Shown here one piece after another: positions 23,221 to 31,745 of a stretch of 35,541 bases of DNA. The position numbers were made by a program, and so were the translations under genes. The notes under the pieces were generated by a model. The model was not told where the DNA came from. It saw nothing but the letters and a program-made list of their open reading frames with translations, and searched no databases. Within the stretch, counting starts at the first letter, position 1; every line of letters begins with the position of its first letter. Source of the stretch: Solirubrobacterales bacterium (GTDB lineage Bacteria > Actinomycetota > Thermoleophilia > Solirubrobacterales > Solirubrobacteraceae); assembly GCA_025963905.1 (NCBI GenBank), contig JAOPZW010000114.1, forward strand, positions 1-35,541, written 5' to 3'.

Positions 23221-26200
23221 CGCAGCTCGATCTCCTCGCAGCCGAGCAGGCCGTCCCACATCCGCCGCGCGCAGCGGCCGAACCGGGTCGTCTCGGCGAC
23301 GTCCCAGCCGTCGCCGTACTCGTCGGGGTGCGGCGGCTCGTCGAGCAGTTCCTCAAGCGTCCGCACCCCGCCGAGCACCAGCTGGTGCTCGGGCTCCTTG
23401 TCCTCCTTGTCGTAGTTCCATTCCGAGGCCCACGCCTTGCGCGCGGCGGCGACCGCATCGCCGCCCGCTGCGGCCGCCTCCGCGTAGGCCGCCGAGGCGG
23501 CGCAGGAGAGTGGCAGCGGCTCCCGCATCCCGCGGTCATAGAGATCGATCAGCGCGGCGAGATGGCCCAGAGCGGCCTCACGGCGGCCGCCGGCGTCGTC
23601 GCCAAGCGGCCCGAGGCGGGCGATCGCGACGCTCGCGTTGCCGGGACCGCGGCCGATCGTCACCGCCGTAAATCGCCGCTCCGGGTGTGCAGCCGTCAGC
23701 GCGAGCAGCCGCACCCAAGCGGCAGCGCGATGCTTGGCAGCGAGCCGCGAGTAGGTGACCGTTCGCACGAGGTCGCCCGCGACCCCGGGCACCGTCCCCG
23801 TCAGCGAGCGGCCGTCGGGAAGGCGGACGCGGACGTCGACCGAGCCGGGCGCGGCGTCTCCCTGCAGCAGGGCCTCGGCGGCTTCGACGATCAGCTCGGC
23901 GATCGGGAAGACGCCGTCGACCACGGGTTGTCCGAGCAGCCCCGGAGGAAGCGAGCCGCGAGCGATCTCCGCGAGGATCGCCGTGCGGCCCTCGACGCCG
24001 GCGAGCCGCGCTTCGACCAGCCGCTGGCCGACCGCCCACTTGGCGAGACCGTCGAGGTCGACGGGCAGGTCGTCCTCGACCTCCTCGAAGTAGTCGCCGA
24101 CGCTGATCCCGAGCCGCTGACGGAGGAATGCGCGGACCGGATGCTGGGCGAAGCGGACGAGATCCTCGACCTCGACCAGCTTGGTCTCCCTCGCCGGCAG
24201 CGGCGCCGCGAGGAACGGTCCGGGCTCCGCGCGCGGACCCGCGAGGGCGCGCGCCCCCTCGAGCGTCACGGTGTCGAAGCTCCACGTCGTGTCGGGGACG
24301 AGCGCCCCGTCCTCGAAGTTGCGTGGGTCGAACGGCTGCAACGGGTGGCGCACGACGACCTGCTCGCGCGCGGCGCGATCCTCGGCGCGCACGGTGGCGT
24401 CGACGACGTCGAGCAGCTCGCCGACGGGCACCGCCGGCGGGCGCGGGGCGTTGGTCCGCTCGTCGTTGCCCGTGTAGGTGACGATCAGCCGGTCCTGCGC
24501 TGCCAGCAGCGCGTCGAGCAGCAGCTGGCGGTCCTCGATGCGCGCGTCGCGGTCCCCGATGTGGGGGTCGTCGAGCAGGAGGTCGTCGCCGTCGCGCGAG
24601 CCCTTGCGCGGGAAGACGCCGTCGTCGAGGCCGAGCAGGCAGACGACGCGATGCGGCACCGACCGCATCGGGACGAGCGTGCAGATCGTCAGGTGCCCGG
24701 TGCGGAAGTTCGCGCGCGTCGGGCGGCCCTGCAGGCGGCCCGCCAGCAGGGCGCGCAGCTCGGGGAGCGCGATCTCCGTCGGGTTGACCGCATCGTCGAC
24801 GGTCGCCTCCGCGACGACGTCGGCGAGCACCCGCTGCAGCTCCGTCCGCTGCCACGCGTCCCTCTCCGAGGTGGCGGTGACCGAATCGGCGGCGACCGTG
24901 ATCGCGTCCGCCCAGGCGTCGATCCGCTTCGCGGTGCTCAACACGTCAACAGCCGTCCCGACCCGGTCGACGAACTCGGCGAAGCGCCCGGCGAGGTCGA
25001 TCGCACCGCTCTCGACGTCGTCGAGCGGCAGGACCCCGGCGAACAGCCGCTGCTCGTCCTCGGTCATCGTGACGCCCAGGAGCACTCGGTCGAGACCGAA
25101 GCGCCAGGTACCGGCGGGAAGGCCGTCGAGCTTGAAGGGCGCGCGGTGGGCCGCGTCGAGGCCCCAGCGGATCCCGCTTTCGGCGACCCAATCGTGGAGC
25201 CGGGTGAGGTCCTCGTCATCGAAGCGGAAGCGCCGGCGGACGGGCTCGCGGTCGGCGAGGTCGAGCAGCTGAGAGGCGGTCAGCCGCTCCGAGGCGAGGT
25301 CGATCAGCTGCGCCGCCACGCCGAGCACCGGGTTCGTCTGGCGCAGCGCGCGGTCGGCGAGCCGGACCTTCAGGTCGACCGGCCGGACGTCGGCGGGCAG
25401 CGTGTCGAGCTGCTCGCCCTCGGGCGCCTCACCCGCGCTGAAGGTCGCGTGGATGAGCGGAGCGAACGTCTCGATGTCGGGGCACATCACGATGACGTCG
25501 CGCGGCTCGAGCGTGGGGTCCTCCTGGAGCAGGTGCAGGATCGCGTCGCGCACGACCTCGACCTGACGGCCGCGACCGTGGCAGGCGTGGACCTGGAGGC
25601 TCTCGTCGCCCGGGTCGAGCGCCGGGCGGCCGTCCGGGGCGCGGTTCTCCCTGATGCCGGCCTGGATCCGGGCCAGCAGCGTGTCGCCGCGATGCTCGAC
25701 GGGGTGATGGTGGTCGACGGCGCCGGGGTCGGCCAGCGCGAGCTGCATCTCGCGCGCGTCCTGTCCCCACGATGCCAGCAGGCGATGCTGCGCGAGATCC
25801 GCGGTGAGGTCGCGCTGGCGCCGGACGACGCGCGCCGCCGGCTCGATCGCCGCGGCGATCCGGTCCCAGAGCGCGGGGGAGGGGTGCAGGAGGAACAGGT
25901 GCACGTCCCGGCCGGCGGCAAGCGCGCGGAGCACCTGGAGCCTCCCCGCCGGAAGGCGCGTCAGGCCGAAGAGCGAGAGGCGTCGCGGCAGGTCGACCAG
26001 AGCGGGCTGCTCGCGGAGGCGCGCGCAGGCCTCCTCGAGGCGCTCCGCCGGACTGGGCTGCGCGACCCGCTCGCGGAGTCGCCGCCACAGCTCGGCCTGC
26101 CAGACCGCACCAGGCGCCAGCGCCTCCGCGGAGCCGTCGACGTCCTGGCCGTCCGCCCACGCGCGCACCATCCCGGGCCGGTGGAGCGCGTAGCCGTCGA

Positions 26201-26642
26201 ACAGCCCCGCCAGGTGCCGGATCGTGCTGAACCGCCGCGCCTGGCGGATCTTGTCCCCGCCGTCCGCCGCGCCGCCCAGATGGACCGCCAGGCTGTGCAG
26301 CCAGGGCTCGTCGATGGATTGGTCGACGACCTCCAGCAGCGGCCAGACGACTCGCTCGGGTCGCCACCGATCCTCCTCGGCGTCGATCCCCACCGCAGCC
26401 GCGACGGCGTCTTCGACGAGGCGCCGCGGGAACGGGAACTCGACGTTCGCGCAGACGCCGTCGCCATGCCCCGCGGTCGCGCCCAGGCGAGCGGACAGCC
26501 TCTGCGTGAGCCAGCGCTCCATGCCCCTGGTCGGAACGGCGATCACCTCGGGGGCGAACGGGTCGTCCAACGGCTCGGCGAGCAGCGCACCGAGGGCCTC
26601 GATGAGGCCATCAGCTCGTTCAGCTCGATGGACGTGAAGCAC
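23217..26642 (-). CDS. recC: Exodeoxyribonuclease V gamma subunit RecC
   Basis: 1141 aa from a GTG at 26642 with GGAGGAAC upstream. The track's frame extends to 28070, but that extension lies antisense to the decarboxylase gene and is a shadow. The N-terminus LHVHRAERADGLIEALGALL and TRGMERWLTQRL are typical of RecC. PTEIALPELRALLAGRLQGRPTR and CLLGLDDGVFPR mark the inactive helicase-like lobe. The C-terminal part resembles a PD-(D/E)xK fold, as in RecC, which lacks catalysis. RecC splits the duplex and reads Chi. It is the first gene of a tightly overlapping recC-recB-recD operon, divergent from the decarboxylase across about 230 bases. Whether its Chi-reading surface matches a known Chi cannot be judged here. 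Confidence 0.93.
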   Translation of the reverse strand: MLHVHRAERADGLIEALGALLAEPLDDPFAPEVIAVPTRGMERWLTQRLSARLGATAGHGDGVCANVEFPFPRRLVEDAVAAAVGIDAEEDRWRPERVVWPLLEVVDQSIDEPWLHSLAVHLGGAADGGDKIRQARRFSTIRHLAGLFDGYALHRPGMVRAWADGQDVDGSAEALAPGAVWQAELWRRLRERVAQPSPAERLEEACARLREQPALVDLPRRLSLFGLTRLPAGRLQVLRALAAGRDVHLFLLHPSPALWDRIAAAIEPAARVVRRQRDLTADLAQHRLLASWGQDAREMQLALADPGAVDHHHPVEHRGDTLLARIQAGIRENRAPDGRPALDPGDESLQVHACHGRGRQVEVVRDAILHLLQEDPTLEPRDVIVMCPDIETFAPLIHATFSAGEAPEGEQLDTLPADVRPVDLKVRLADRALRQTNPVLGVAAQLIDLASERLTASQLLDLADREPVRRRFRFDDEDLTRLHDWVAESGIRWGLDAAHRAPFKLDGLPAGTWRFGLDRVLLGVTMTEDEQRLFAGVLPLDDVESGAIDLAGRFAEFVDRVGTAVDVLSTAKRIDAWADAITVAADSVTATSERDAWQRTELQRVLADVVAEATVDDAVNPTEIALPELRALLAGRLQGRPTRANFRTGHLTICTLVPMRSVPHRVVCLLGLDDGVFPRKGSRDGDDLLLDDPHIGDRDARIEDRQLLLDALLAAQDRLIVTYTGNDERTNAPRPPAVPVGELLDVVDATVRAEDRAAREQVVVRHPLQPFDPRNFEDGALVPDTTWSFDTVTLEGARALAGPRAEPGPFLAAPLPARETKLVEVEDLVRFAQHPVRAFLRQRLGISVGDYFEEVEDDLPVDLDGLAKWAVGQRLVEARLAGVEGRTAILAEIARGSLPPGLLGQPVVDGVFPIAELIVEAAEALLQGDAAPGSVDVRVRLPDGRSLTGTVPGVAGDLVRTVTYSRLAAKHRAAAWVRLLALTAAHPERRFTAVTIGRGPGNASVAIARLGPLGDDAGGRREAALGHLAALIDLYDRGMREPLPLSCAASAAYAEAAAAGGDAVAAARKAWASEWNYDKEDKEPEHQLVLGGVRTLEELLDEPPHPDEYGDGWDVAETTRFGRCARRMWDGLLGCEEIELR

Positions 26643-26873
26643 TGTTCGGCGTTCCTCCGGGCCCGCGTGACGCGTGCAAGAACCCCCAGCGTGGGAGGTT
26701 CGCGCATGAGGCAGTCGTACGCGATTGCGGGCGGCTGACAACGCGTGGAAGCACAACTGGTCTGTGCGCCGTGGTGGGCCGTTGGACCGGCGCCCGCCCG
26801 CCGTCGGACCGGCCGCCGCCGCGACCCCGCGCGAATACGGTCGGACGACCTGACCGGGAAGGACGACCCCCTG
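26643..26873. promoter_or_regulatory. Divergent intergenic region recC / decarboxylase
   Basis: About 230 bases separate the two divergent starts, so promoters for both operons should lie here. I can identify the ribosome-binding sites (GGAGGAAC for recC on the minus strand, GGAAGGAC for the decarboxylase at about 26857-26864), but no -10/-35 pair I would defend. No SOS-box-like palindrome was noticed. Confidence 0.4.
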
Positions 26874-28475
26874 ATGCAGACCGTCCGTGAGGCGACGTTC
26901 GACCTGTTTCGAGCCCACGGCATGACGACGGTGTTCGGCAACCCGGGCTCGACCGAGCTGCCGATGCTGGCCGACTTCCCTGCCGACTTCTCCTACGTGC
27001 TTGGCTTGCAGGAGCTCGCCGTGGTCGGGATGGCAGACGGATATGCCCAGGCCACCGGCCGCCCGACGCACGTCAACCTCCACACCGCGCCGGGCGTCGG
27101 CAATGCGGTCGGCGGGATCTTCAACGCTCAGGGGAACAAGGCCCCGCTCGTCATCACCGCAGGCCAGCAGGTCCGTGCTCACATCACCATGGAGGCGACC
27201 CTGACGAACCGCGACGCGACCGTCGGACCGCGCCCGTACGTCAAGTGGAGCTACGAGCCGCCCAGGCCCCAGGACGTCCCCGGCGCGATCGCGCGCGCGA
27301 TCCACCACGCGTCTCTGCCTCCGAAGGGACCGGCGTTCGTCTCGATTCCGATGGACGACTGGCGTGCCGAGGCCGACGAGGACCTCACGCGAAACGCGCT
27401 GGCGCGCTCGGTCAACGGCCGGGCGGCACCCGATCCCGCGGCGCTCCAGGACCTGGCGCGTCGGCTCGAGCAGGCACGCAACCCCGTCTTGATCGCCGGC
27501 TCGGACATCGATGCGAGCGGGGGGTGGGACGCCGCGATCGCGCTGGCCGAGAGGCAACGCCTGCCGGTGTGGGCCAGTCCGCCTTCCGGCGGCAGCAGGC
27601 TCGGCTTCCCCGAGGGCCACCCCTCTTTCCAGGGGGCGTTGCCGATCGCGATCGGCCCGGTGAGCGAGACGCTCGCGCCGTACGACCTTGCGCTGGTCGT
27701 CGGCTCCTCGGTGTTCCCGTACTACCCCTACGTCCCGGGCCCTCTGCTGCCGGAGGGACTGTCGCTGGTCGCGATCACCAGCGATCCGGGGGAGGCGGCG
27801 CGCGCTCCGATGGGCGACGCCATCGTCGGCGACGTGGCGCTCGCACTGGAGCGGCTGGTCGAGCTCGTGGGGGAGGCCGACCGCCCGGTCCCCGCTCCGC
27901 GCCCCGAGCCGGGCGAGCCGCCGCACGCCGAGCCGATGAGCGGCTCCGAGGCGACGGCGGCGCTCGCCGCCGTGTGGCCGCAGGACGGGATCGCCGTGCT
28001 CGAGGCCCCCTCGTCGACCATGGCCGTTCGCAACCGGTTGCGGCTGTCCAGGTCCGGGAGCTACTACCAATGCGCGAGTGGCGGGCTCGGCTTCGGGATC
28101 TCGGCGGGGGTCGGGGTGCAGCTGGCGCAGCCGGGCCGGCCGGTGATCTGCATCCTCGGCGAGGGCGCCGCCGAGTACGGGATCACGGCGCTGTGGACCG
28201 CGGTCGCGTACAAGGTCCCCGTCACGTTCCTCGTGCTGCGCAACGAGGAGTACATGATCCTCAAGTGGTTCGCCGAGTTCGAGCAGCTCGAACGCATCCC
28301 CGGCCTCGACCTGCCGGGCCTCGATGTCGCCGCTGTCGCTCGCGGATACGGGATGCAGGCCCGCGACGCGACCGGCCCCGACGAGCTGAGCGAGGCGATG
28401 CGCGAGGCGATCGCCGCCGATGACGGCCCGCGCCTGGTGCAGGCGCGAATCGCCTCGGGGATGTGGACCGAGTAG
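26874..28475 (+). CDS. Benzoylformate decarboxylase-like ThDP enzyme
   Basis: 533 aa from ATG 26874 behind GGAAGGAC; upstream codons in the track are not conserved. Whole-length similarity to Pseudomonas putida benzoylformate decarboxylase (MdlC) is clear: S26 in NPGSTEL, catalytic E47 in QELAVVGMADGYA and H70 in NLHTAPG fall at the same residue numbers. GHPSFQG and DPGEAARAPMGDAI are also shared. Two differences matter. The His of the P. putida FRYHQY motif (H281, from memory) is Tyr284 here (VFPYYPY). The metal-binding GDG of the ThDP motif is GEG (429-431), with N457 at the right distance. It probably decarboxylates a 2-keto acid with an aromatic or branched side chain; benzoylformate itself is uncertain. 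It appears to be a single gene. Confidence 0.82.
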   Translation: MQTVREATFDLFRAHGMTTVFGNPGSTELPMLADFPADFSYVLGLQELAVVGMADGYAQATGRPTHVNLHTAPGVGNAVGGIFNAQGNKAPLVITAGQQVRAHITMEATLTNRDATVGPRPYVKWSYEPPRPQDVPGAIARAIHHASLPPKGPAFVSIPMDDWRAEADEDLTRNALARSVNGRAAPDPAALQDLARRLEQARNPVLIAGSDIDASGGWDAAIALAERQRLPVWASPPSGGSRLGFPEGHPSFQGALPIAIGPVSETLAPYDLALVVGSSVFPYYPYVPGPLLPEGLSLVAITSDPGEAARAPMGDAIVGDVALALERLVELVGEADRPVPAPRPEPGEPPHAEPMSGSEATAALAAVWPQDGIAVLEAPSSTMAVRNRLRLSRSGSYYQCASGGLGFGISAGVGVQLAQPGRPVICILGEGAAEYGITALWTAVAYKVPVTFLVLRNEEYMILKWFAEFEQLERIPGLDLPGLDVAAVARGYGMQARDATGPDELSEAMREAIAADDGPRLVQARIASGMWTE

Positions 28476-28571
28476 CGGCCGCCGGGTCGCTCGAAGCCTA
28501 GGAGTTCTCTTACAACAGGCGGATTCTCAGCCCGCGCTTAGCCTCGTGGCCGATGGTCCACGCAGAGCCGG

Positions 28572-29954
28572 ATGACTGACGCGACCGCCACCCTGCCGTT
28601 GTCCCCGCCCCTGCCGGCTGCCGGTCGGGCCGTCGCCCGTCGGCCGCGGCCGGTCGTCGTCGACGTGCTGGCGGCGGCCGCAGGGGTCGGCCTGGGCGTC
28701 ACGGTGGGCTTGGGTGTGGTCGGCGAGTCGGCGGGGTCGCTGCGCGCCGCAGGAGGGGTGGCGACCGCGTCGGGGCGGCTGACCGGCCTCGTGGGCACCT
28801 ATCTGATGTTGATCGTGCTGCTGCTCGTCGCGCGGGTCCCCGCGCTGGAGCGCGCGGTCGGCCAGGATCGCCTGGTGCGATGGCACCGGCGGCTGGGCCC
28901 CTGGCCGCTGGTGCTCCTGGGCGCCCATGGCGCTCTCATCTGCGTCGGCTACGCCCAGCAGGCCCGCACCGGCGTCTGGCATGAGCTCGGGGTGCTGCTG
29001 GGCTCCTACCCGGGGGTGTTGGCGGCCACGGTCGGGTTCGGCCTGCTCGTGATGGCCGGGGTGACCTCGGCGCGTATCGCACGCCGGCGCATGTCTCATG
29101 AGACGTGGTGGTCGGTGCACCTGTACACGTACCTGGCGGCAGCGCTCTCGTTCTCCCACCAGCTCGCCACCGGAGCCGCGTTCGTTGGGCATCCCGCCAC
29201 CCGGACGTGGTGGACGATCCTCTGGCTGGGCACCGCCGGGCTGGCGCTGGTCTACCGCGTCGGGCTGCCGCTGTGGCGCAGCGCCCGCCATCAGCTCCGG
29301 GTCGTCGACGTGCGGCCCGAGGCACCCGGCGTCGTGTCGCTGATCCTGCGGGGCCGGGCGATGGACCGCCTGGCGGTCGCCGGGGGCCAGTTCTTCCAGT
29401 GGCGGATCCTCAAGCCGGGCCTGTGGTGGCAGGCCCACCCCTACTCGATCTCGGCGCTGCCCCACGGCGCCTATCTGCGGGTGACCGTCAAGGATCTCGG
29501 CGACCACAGCCGCGCGCTGGCCGCGCTCACGCCCGGTACCCGGGTGGCGGTCGAAGGGCCCTACGGGGCGTTCACCGCCCACGCCCGCGGCGGCGACCGC
29601 GTGCTGCTCATCGGCGCCGGGGTGGGCACCACCCCGATTCGGGCGCTGCTGGAAGACCTCCCCCGTCACGTCGACACGCAGGTCATCGTGCGCGGCTCGA
29701 CCGCCGACAGCGTGGTGCTGGGCGATGAGCTGGCGGCACTCGCCGCCCGCCGCGGCGCCGGCCTGCACGTCCTGGCCGGCCCCCGGTCCCGCGTGGCGGT
29801 CGACCACCGGACCCTGCGAAGGCTGGTCGCCGACGTCGCCGACCGTGACATCTACGTCTGCGGGCCCGCCGGGTTCACCGCCGAGGTGCTGGTCGCCGCC
29901 CGCCGGCTCGGCGTTCCCGAGCACCACCTGCACCACGAAGACTTCCAGCCCTAG
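28572..29954 (+). CDS. Ferric-reductase-like transmembrane flavoprotein (FNR type)
   Basis: 460 aa. Residues ~30-235 contain about six membrane helices with two His pairs at ferric-reductase spacing, H105/H119 (RWHRRLG, GAHG) and H183/H196 (VHLYTYL, SHQL), which should bind two b hemes. Residues ~240-460 form a cytoplasmic ferredoxin-NADP reductase module with FAD motif HPYSIS (289-294), NAD(P) motif LLIGAGVGTTPIRALL, and YVCGPAGFTAEVL near the end. It would move electrons from NAD(P)H across the membrane through FAD and heme. The next gene, an exported FMN-binding protein 38 bases on, is the likely acceptor. ATG 28572 lacks a strong ribosome-binding site. Confidence 0.88.
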   Translation: MTDATATLPLSPPLPAAGRAVARRPRPVVVDVLAAAAGVGLGVTVGLGVVGESAGSLRAAGGVATASGRLTGLVGTYLMLIVLLLVARVPALERAVGQDRLVRWHRRLGPWPLVLLGAHGALICVGYAQQARTGVWHELGVLLGSYPGVLAATVGFGLLVMAGVTSARIARRRMSHETWWSVHLYTYLAAALSFSHQLATGAAFVGHPATRTWWTILWLGTAGLALVYRVGLPLWRSARHQLRVVDVRPEAPGVVSLILRGRAMDRLAVAGGQFFQWRILKPGLWWQAHPYSISALPHGAYLRVTVKDLGDHSRALAALTPGTRVAVEGPYGAFTAHARGGDRVLLIGAGVGTTPIRALLEDLPRHVDTQVIVRGSTADSVVLGDELAALAARRGAGLHVLAGPRSRVAVDHRTLRRLVADVADRDIYVCGPAGFTAEVLVAARRLGVPEHHLHHEDFQP

Positions 29955-29992
29955 CCCATCCTTCCTTGACCCCCTCTCCGAGAACCCGACCC

Positions 29993-30439
29993 ATGCGCCG
30001 CTCCCCGATCGTGCTGTCCGCCACCGCCGCCGGCCTCGCCGGCGTCCTCGCCTTCCACACCCATCCTCAAACGCTGGCCGCGGTCCCGGCGACGAGCCGC
30101 TCCGCCGGCACGACCGCCACGCCGGTGGCCAAGGCCGCGCCGGCGGCGAGCACCGGGACCCGCACCGGCACCGGCGTTGACGTGCCCAACCAGTACGGAG
30201 ACGTGCAGGTCAAGGTCACGGTCACGGGGACCAAGATCACCGCGGTGACCGCCGTGGCGTTGCCGCAGTCAGACGGGCGCTCGCAGATGATCAGCCAGCA
30301 GGCCGAGCCGATCCTGCGCAGCCAGGCCCTGGCCGCGCAGAGCGCCCAGATCGACGGGGTGTCGGGCGCCAGCTACACCAGCGACGGCTACCGCCAGTCG
30401 CTGCAGTCCGCGCTGGACAAGCTCGGCGTGCGCGGCTGA
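29993..30439 (+). CDS. Exported FMN-binding domain protein
   Basis: 148 aa from ATG 29993; the TTG at 29966 used by the track would only add nine residues before the signal peptide. A signal sequence (MRRSPIVLSATAAGLAGVLAF) and an Ala/Thr-rich linker precede an FMN_bind domain of ~80 residues: YGDVQVKVTVTGTKITAV and DGVSGASYTSDGYRQSLQSAL. The SGAS element matches the flavinylation motif of NqrC/RnfG-type proteins, where ApbE attaches FMN through a phosphoester to Thr or Ser; here the acceptor would be Ser. With the upstream transmembrane reductase it forms a two-gene extracytoplasmic electron-transfer unit. No apbE gene is in the window, so flavinylation would need one elsewhere. The final electron acceptor is unknown. 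Confidence 0.85.
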   Translation: MRRSPIVLSATAAGLAGVLAFHTHPQTLAAVPATSRSAGTTATPVAKAAPAASTGTRTGTGVDVPNQYGDVQVKVTVTGTKITAVTAVALPQSDGRSQMISQQAEPILRSQALAAQSAQIDGVSGASYTSDGYRQSLQSALDKLGVRG

Positions 30440-30499
30440 TGCTCCGGCACTAGGGATTCCCGCCGCGCATTCGGCTCCGGCGCCACGCCGGAGAGTAGA

Positions 30500-30562
30500 G
30501 TGCCGATTGCCGGCGCGCGCATTGCGAACGAGCTCGTGCTCGGAGGTCGCCCCGGTGCTCAC
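30500..30562 (-). pseudogene. ECF sigma factor N-terminal remnant (copy A)
   Basis: Starting from GTG at 30562, the minus strand reads MSTGATSEHELVRNARAG, nearly identical to the first 18 residues of the sigma gene at 33072 (MSAGATSEHELVRNARAG). The next codons (NRHSTLRRGAG) no longer match the sigma region 2 domain. The rest of the gene is gone, the sequence passing directly into the end of the FMN-binding gene. Confidence 0.8.
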
Positions 30563-30708
30563 CGCCGCCTACCGGGCCAGAGCGGGCCCCTCGCGCCACA
30601 CGACGCGATCATGGGCCGGCTGATGACGGCCTCATCCAAGAAGCTCGGACCCGCCCCAGCCGATCGGAAGCTGAACCCCCCGACACCGCAGCCGGTCCAG
30701 GGTTCAAT

Positions 30709-30843
30709 TCATGGCGGCGGAGGCTCTCCCAACCGCCGGCGCACGGAAGCAGCGATCTGGCGCGCGTCGGCGCCGCCGGCGGGGCGCGGCAGGCGATGCA
30801 ACGCGCCCACCATCCGGCGCAGCGTGGCGAGCGCCTGACGGCA
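30709..30843 (-). pseudogene. Anti-sigma factor C-terminal remnant (copy A)
   Basis: On the minus strand this reads ATLRRMVGALHRLPR...ARQIAASVRRRLGEPPPP, colinear with residues ~50-89 of the zinc-finger anti-sigma gene at 33243-33512 (ATLRGMVGALHRVPP and QIAASVRRRLGEPPPS). The N-terminal half with the HxxxCxxC zinc motif is deleted, and the preceding sequence corresponds to the region upstream of the intact gene. The internal deletion removes the functional core. Confidence 0.8.
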
Positions 30844-31038
30844 CCGTCTACCGTCGGACCCTGTCAAAGGCCGCAAGGGTTCGCACACGGTCCTAGGGCG
30901 AGCGCGCTCCCGGGCGACTGGCCAGCTCAGCCGGCCTCGCCCGTAAGCGGACCCTCGAGCCCGGTCGCCGAGTCCCCGCCTGGCACACCGTGCCGGTGCC
31001 TTGCGGACAGGCAGAGGCTGAACCGTCGAGCGCCGAGC

Positions 31039-31074
31039 ACGGCCGCGCCCATCGGGGCGCGGCCGTCTCATTTT
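31039..31074 (+). terminator. Strong rho-independent terminator (T1)
   Basis: ACGGCCGCGCCC pairs perfectly over 12 bp with GGGCGCGGCCGT across loop ATCG, followed by CTCATTTT. It is the best of three related terminators (others at 34082 and 34771). In copy A the protein gene that should precede it has been deleted, so it now stands just before the COG4315 gene. Confidence 0.85.
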
Positions 31075-31149
31075 AACCCCGGTCCAATTGAAACGTTTTC
31101 GCTGTACACGGGTCAGAGCCAGACACACCCCGGACACAGGAGGAACCTC

Positions 31150-31626
31150 GTGTCACGCAGAATCGCAGTACCACTGATCGTGCTGACCCTCGGCGCAGTG
31201 GCGTCCGCCGCCTACGGAAGCGCGGCATCGGGCACCGTTGCGTCGGCGCGGCCCGCGGCTGCGAGCAGCGCGCCCTCGCTCAAGGCCGGCTCCTCGAAGT
31301 ACGGCAAGGTGCTCTTCGACCGCGGCGGACGTGTGCTGTACACCTTCGCGCGCGACCACGGAAAGGCCAGCACGTGTTACGGCGGCTGTGCCGCAGCCTG
31401 GCCTCCATTCAAGGTCAAGCAGGCGCCGAAGGCCGGCGCCGGCGTCCGCAGCGGTCTGCTGGGGACGACCCGCCGGCGCGACGGGAGCCTGCAGGGCACC
31501 TACGCCGGACACCCGCTGTATTACTTCACGGGCGACAAGAAGCCCGGCCAGATCACCTGCCAGAACGTCTCCAGCTTCGGCGGGCGCTGGTTTGTCATCA
31601 ACCCGAACGGCAAGCCCGTCCATTGA
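31150..31626 (+). CDS. Secreted repeat protein, COG4315 / Lipoprotein_15 family
   Basis: 158 aa from GTG 31150 with AGGAGGAA directly upstream; the longer track frame is not conserved. An export signal (VSRRIAVPLIVLTLGAVASAAYG) lacks a lipobox cysteine. Two repeats typical of the family follow: YGKVLFDRGGRVLYTFARD...CYGGCAAAWPPF and GLLGTTRRRDGSLQGTYAGHPLYYFTGDKKPGQ...FVINPNGKPV. Cysteines in CYGGC and ITCQN could form disulfides. The function of this family is unknown; members are often encoded near ECF sigma/anti-sigma genes, as here. A fragment of a paralogue sits at 34807-34851 behind another copy of the terminator. Confidence 0.82.
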   Translation: MSRRIAVPLIVLTLGAVASAAYGSAASGTVASARPAAASSAPSLKAGSSKYGKVLFDRGGRVLYTFARDHGKASTCYGGCAAAWPPFKVKQAPKAGAGVRSGLLGTTRRRDGSLQGTYAGHPLYYFTGDKKPGQITCQNVSSFGGRWFVINPNGKPVH

Positions 31627-31745
31627 CCCCCGGTGGCAGTCCGGCGCGCCTCGTGCGCGCCGGGCACGCCGCCTGGACCCGTGGGTCAGCTCCGACTGGC
31701 CCACGCGATGGCGGGACGCGCCCTCCTCGCGGTCGAAGATCCAGC
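31627..31745. other. Short intergenic remnant
   Basis: On the minus strand 31680-31745 reads IFDREEGASRHRVGQSELTHG, which resembles VFDREERSPGHPIENVVPENG at the start of the O-methyltransferase fragment near 34850, at about 65% nucleotide identity over ~60 bases by eye. It may be another scrap of that gene. The evidence is weak because the segment is short. Confidence 0.3.

Larger units (their letters stand above)
30496..31038. repeat. Copy A of the sigma/anti-sigma regulatory cassette (degenerate)
   Basis: This gap between the FMN-binding and COG4315 genes is a decayed copy of the cassette seen whole at 32492-33743. Shared blocks with copy B are the sigma-gene start with its upstream region (30500-30640), the anti-sigma C-terminal half (30709-30840), the motif ggaccctgtcaaaggccg-caagggttcgcac (near 30855-30890), gagcgcgctcccgg-cgactggccagct, and ggctgaaccgtc just before the terminator. 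The sigma body and anti-sigma N-terminus are deleted. Like copy C, it has gcccgtaagcgg-ccctcgag, which copy B lacks. Confidence 0.8.

Noticed and set aside
20761-23415. 884-aa plus-strand open frame
   Set aside because: Antisense shadow of recB, caused by high GC at third positions.
23328-26738. 1136-aa plus-strand open frame
   Set aside because: Antisense shadow of recC; the translation is Arg/Asp/Val-rich with no domain, whereas the minus strand gives a full RecC.
26643-28070. Extension of recC to the track start at 28070
   Set aside because: It would run antisense through the decarboxylase gene; homology and a GGAGGAAC ribosome-binding site place the start at GTG 26642.
28527-29936. 469-aa minus-strand open frame
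   Set aside because: Shadow of the transmembrane reductase; Gln/His/Arg-rich with no domain.
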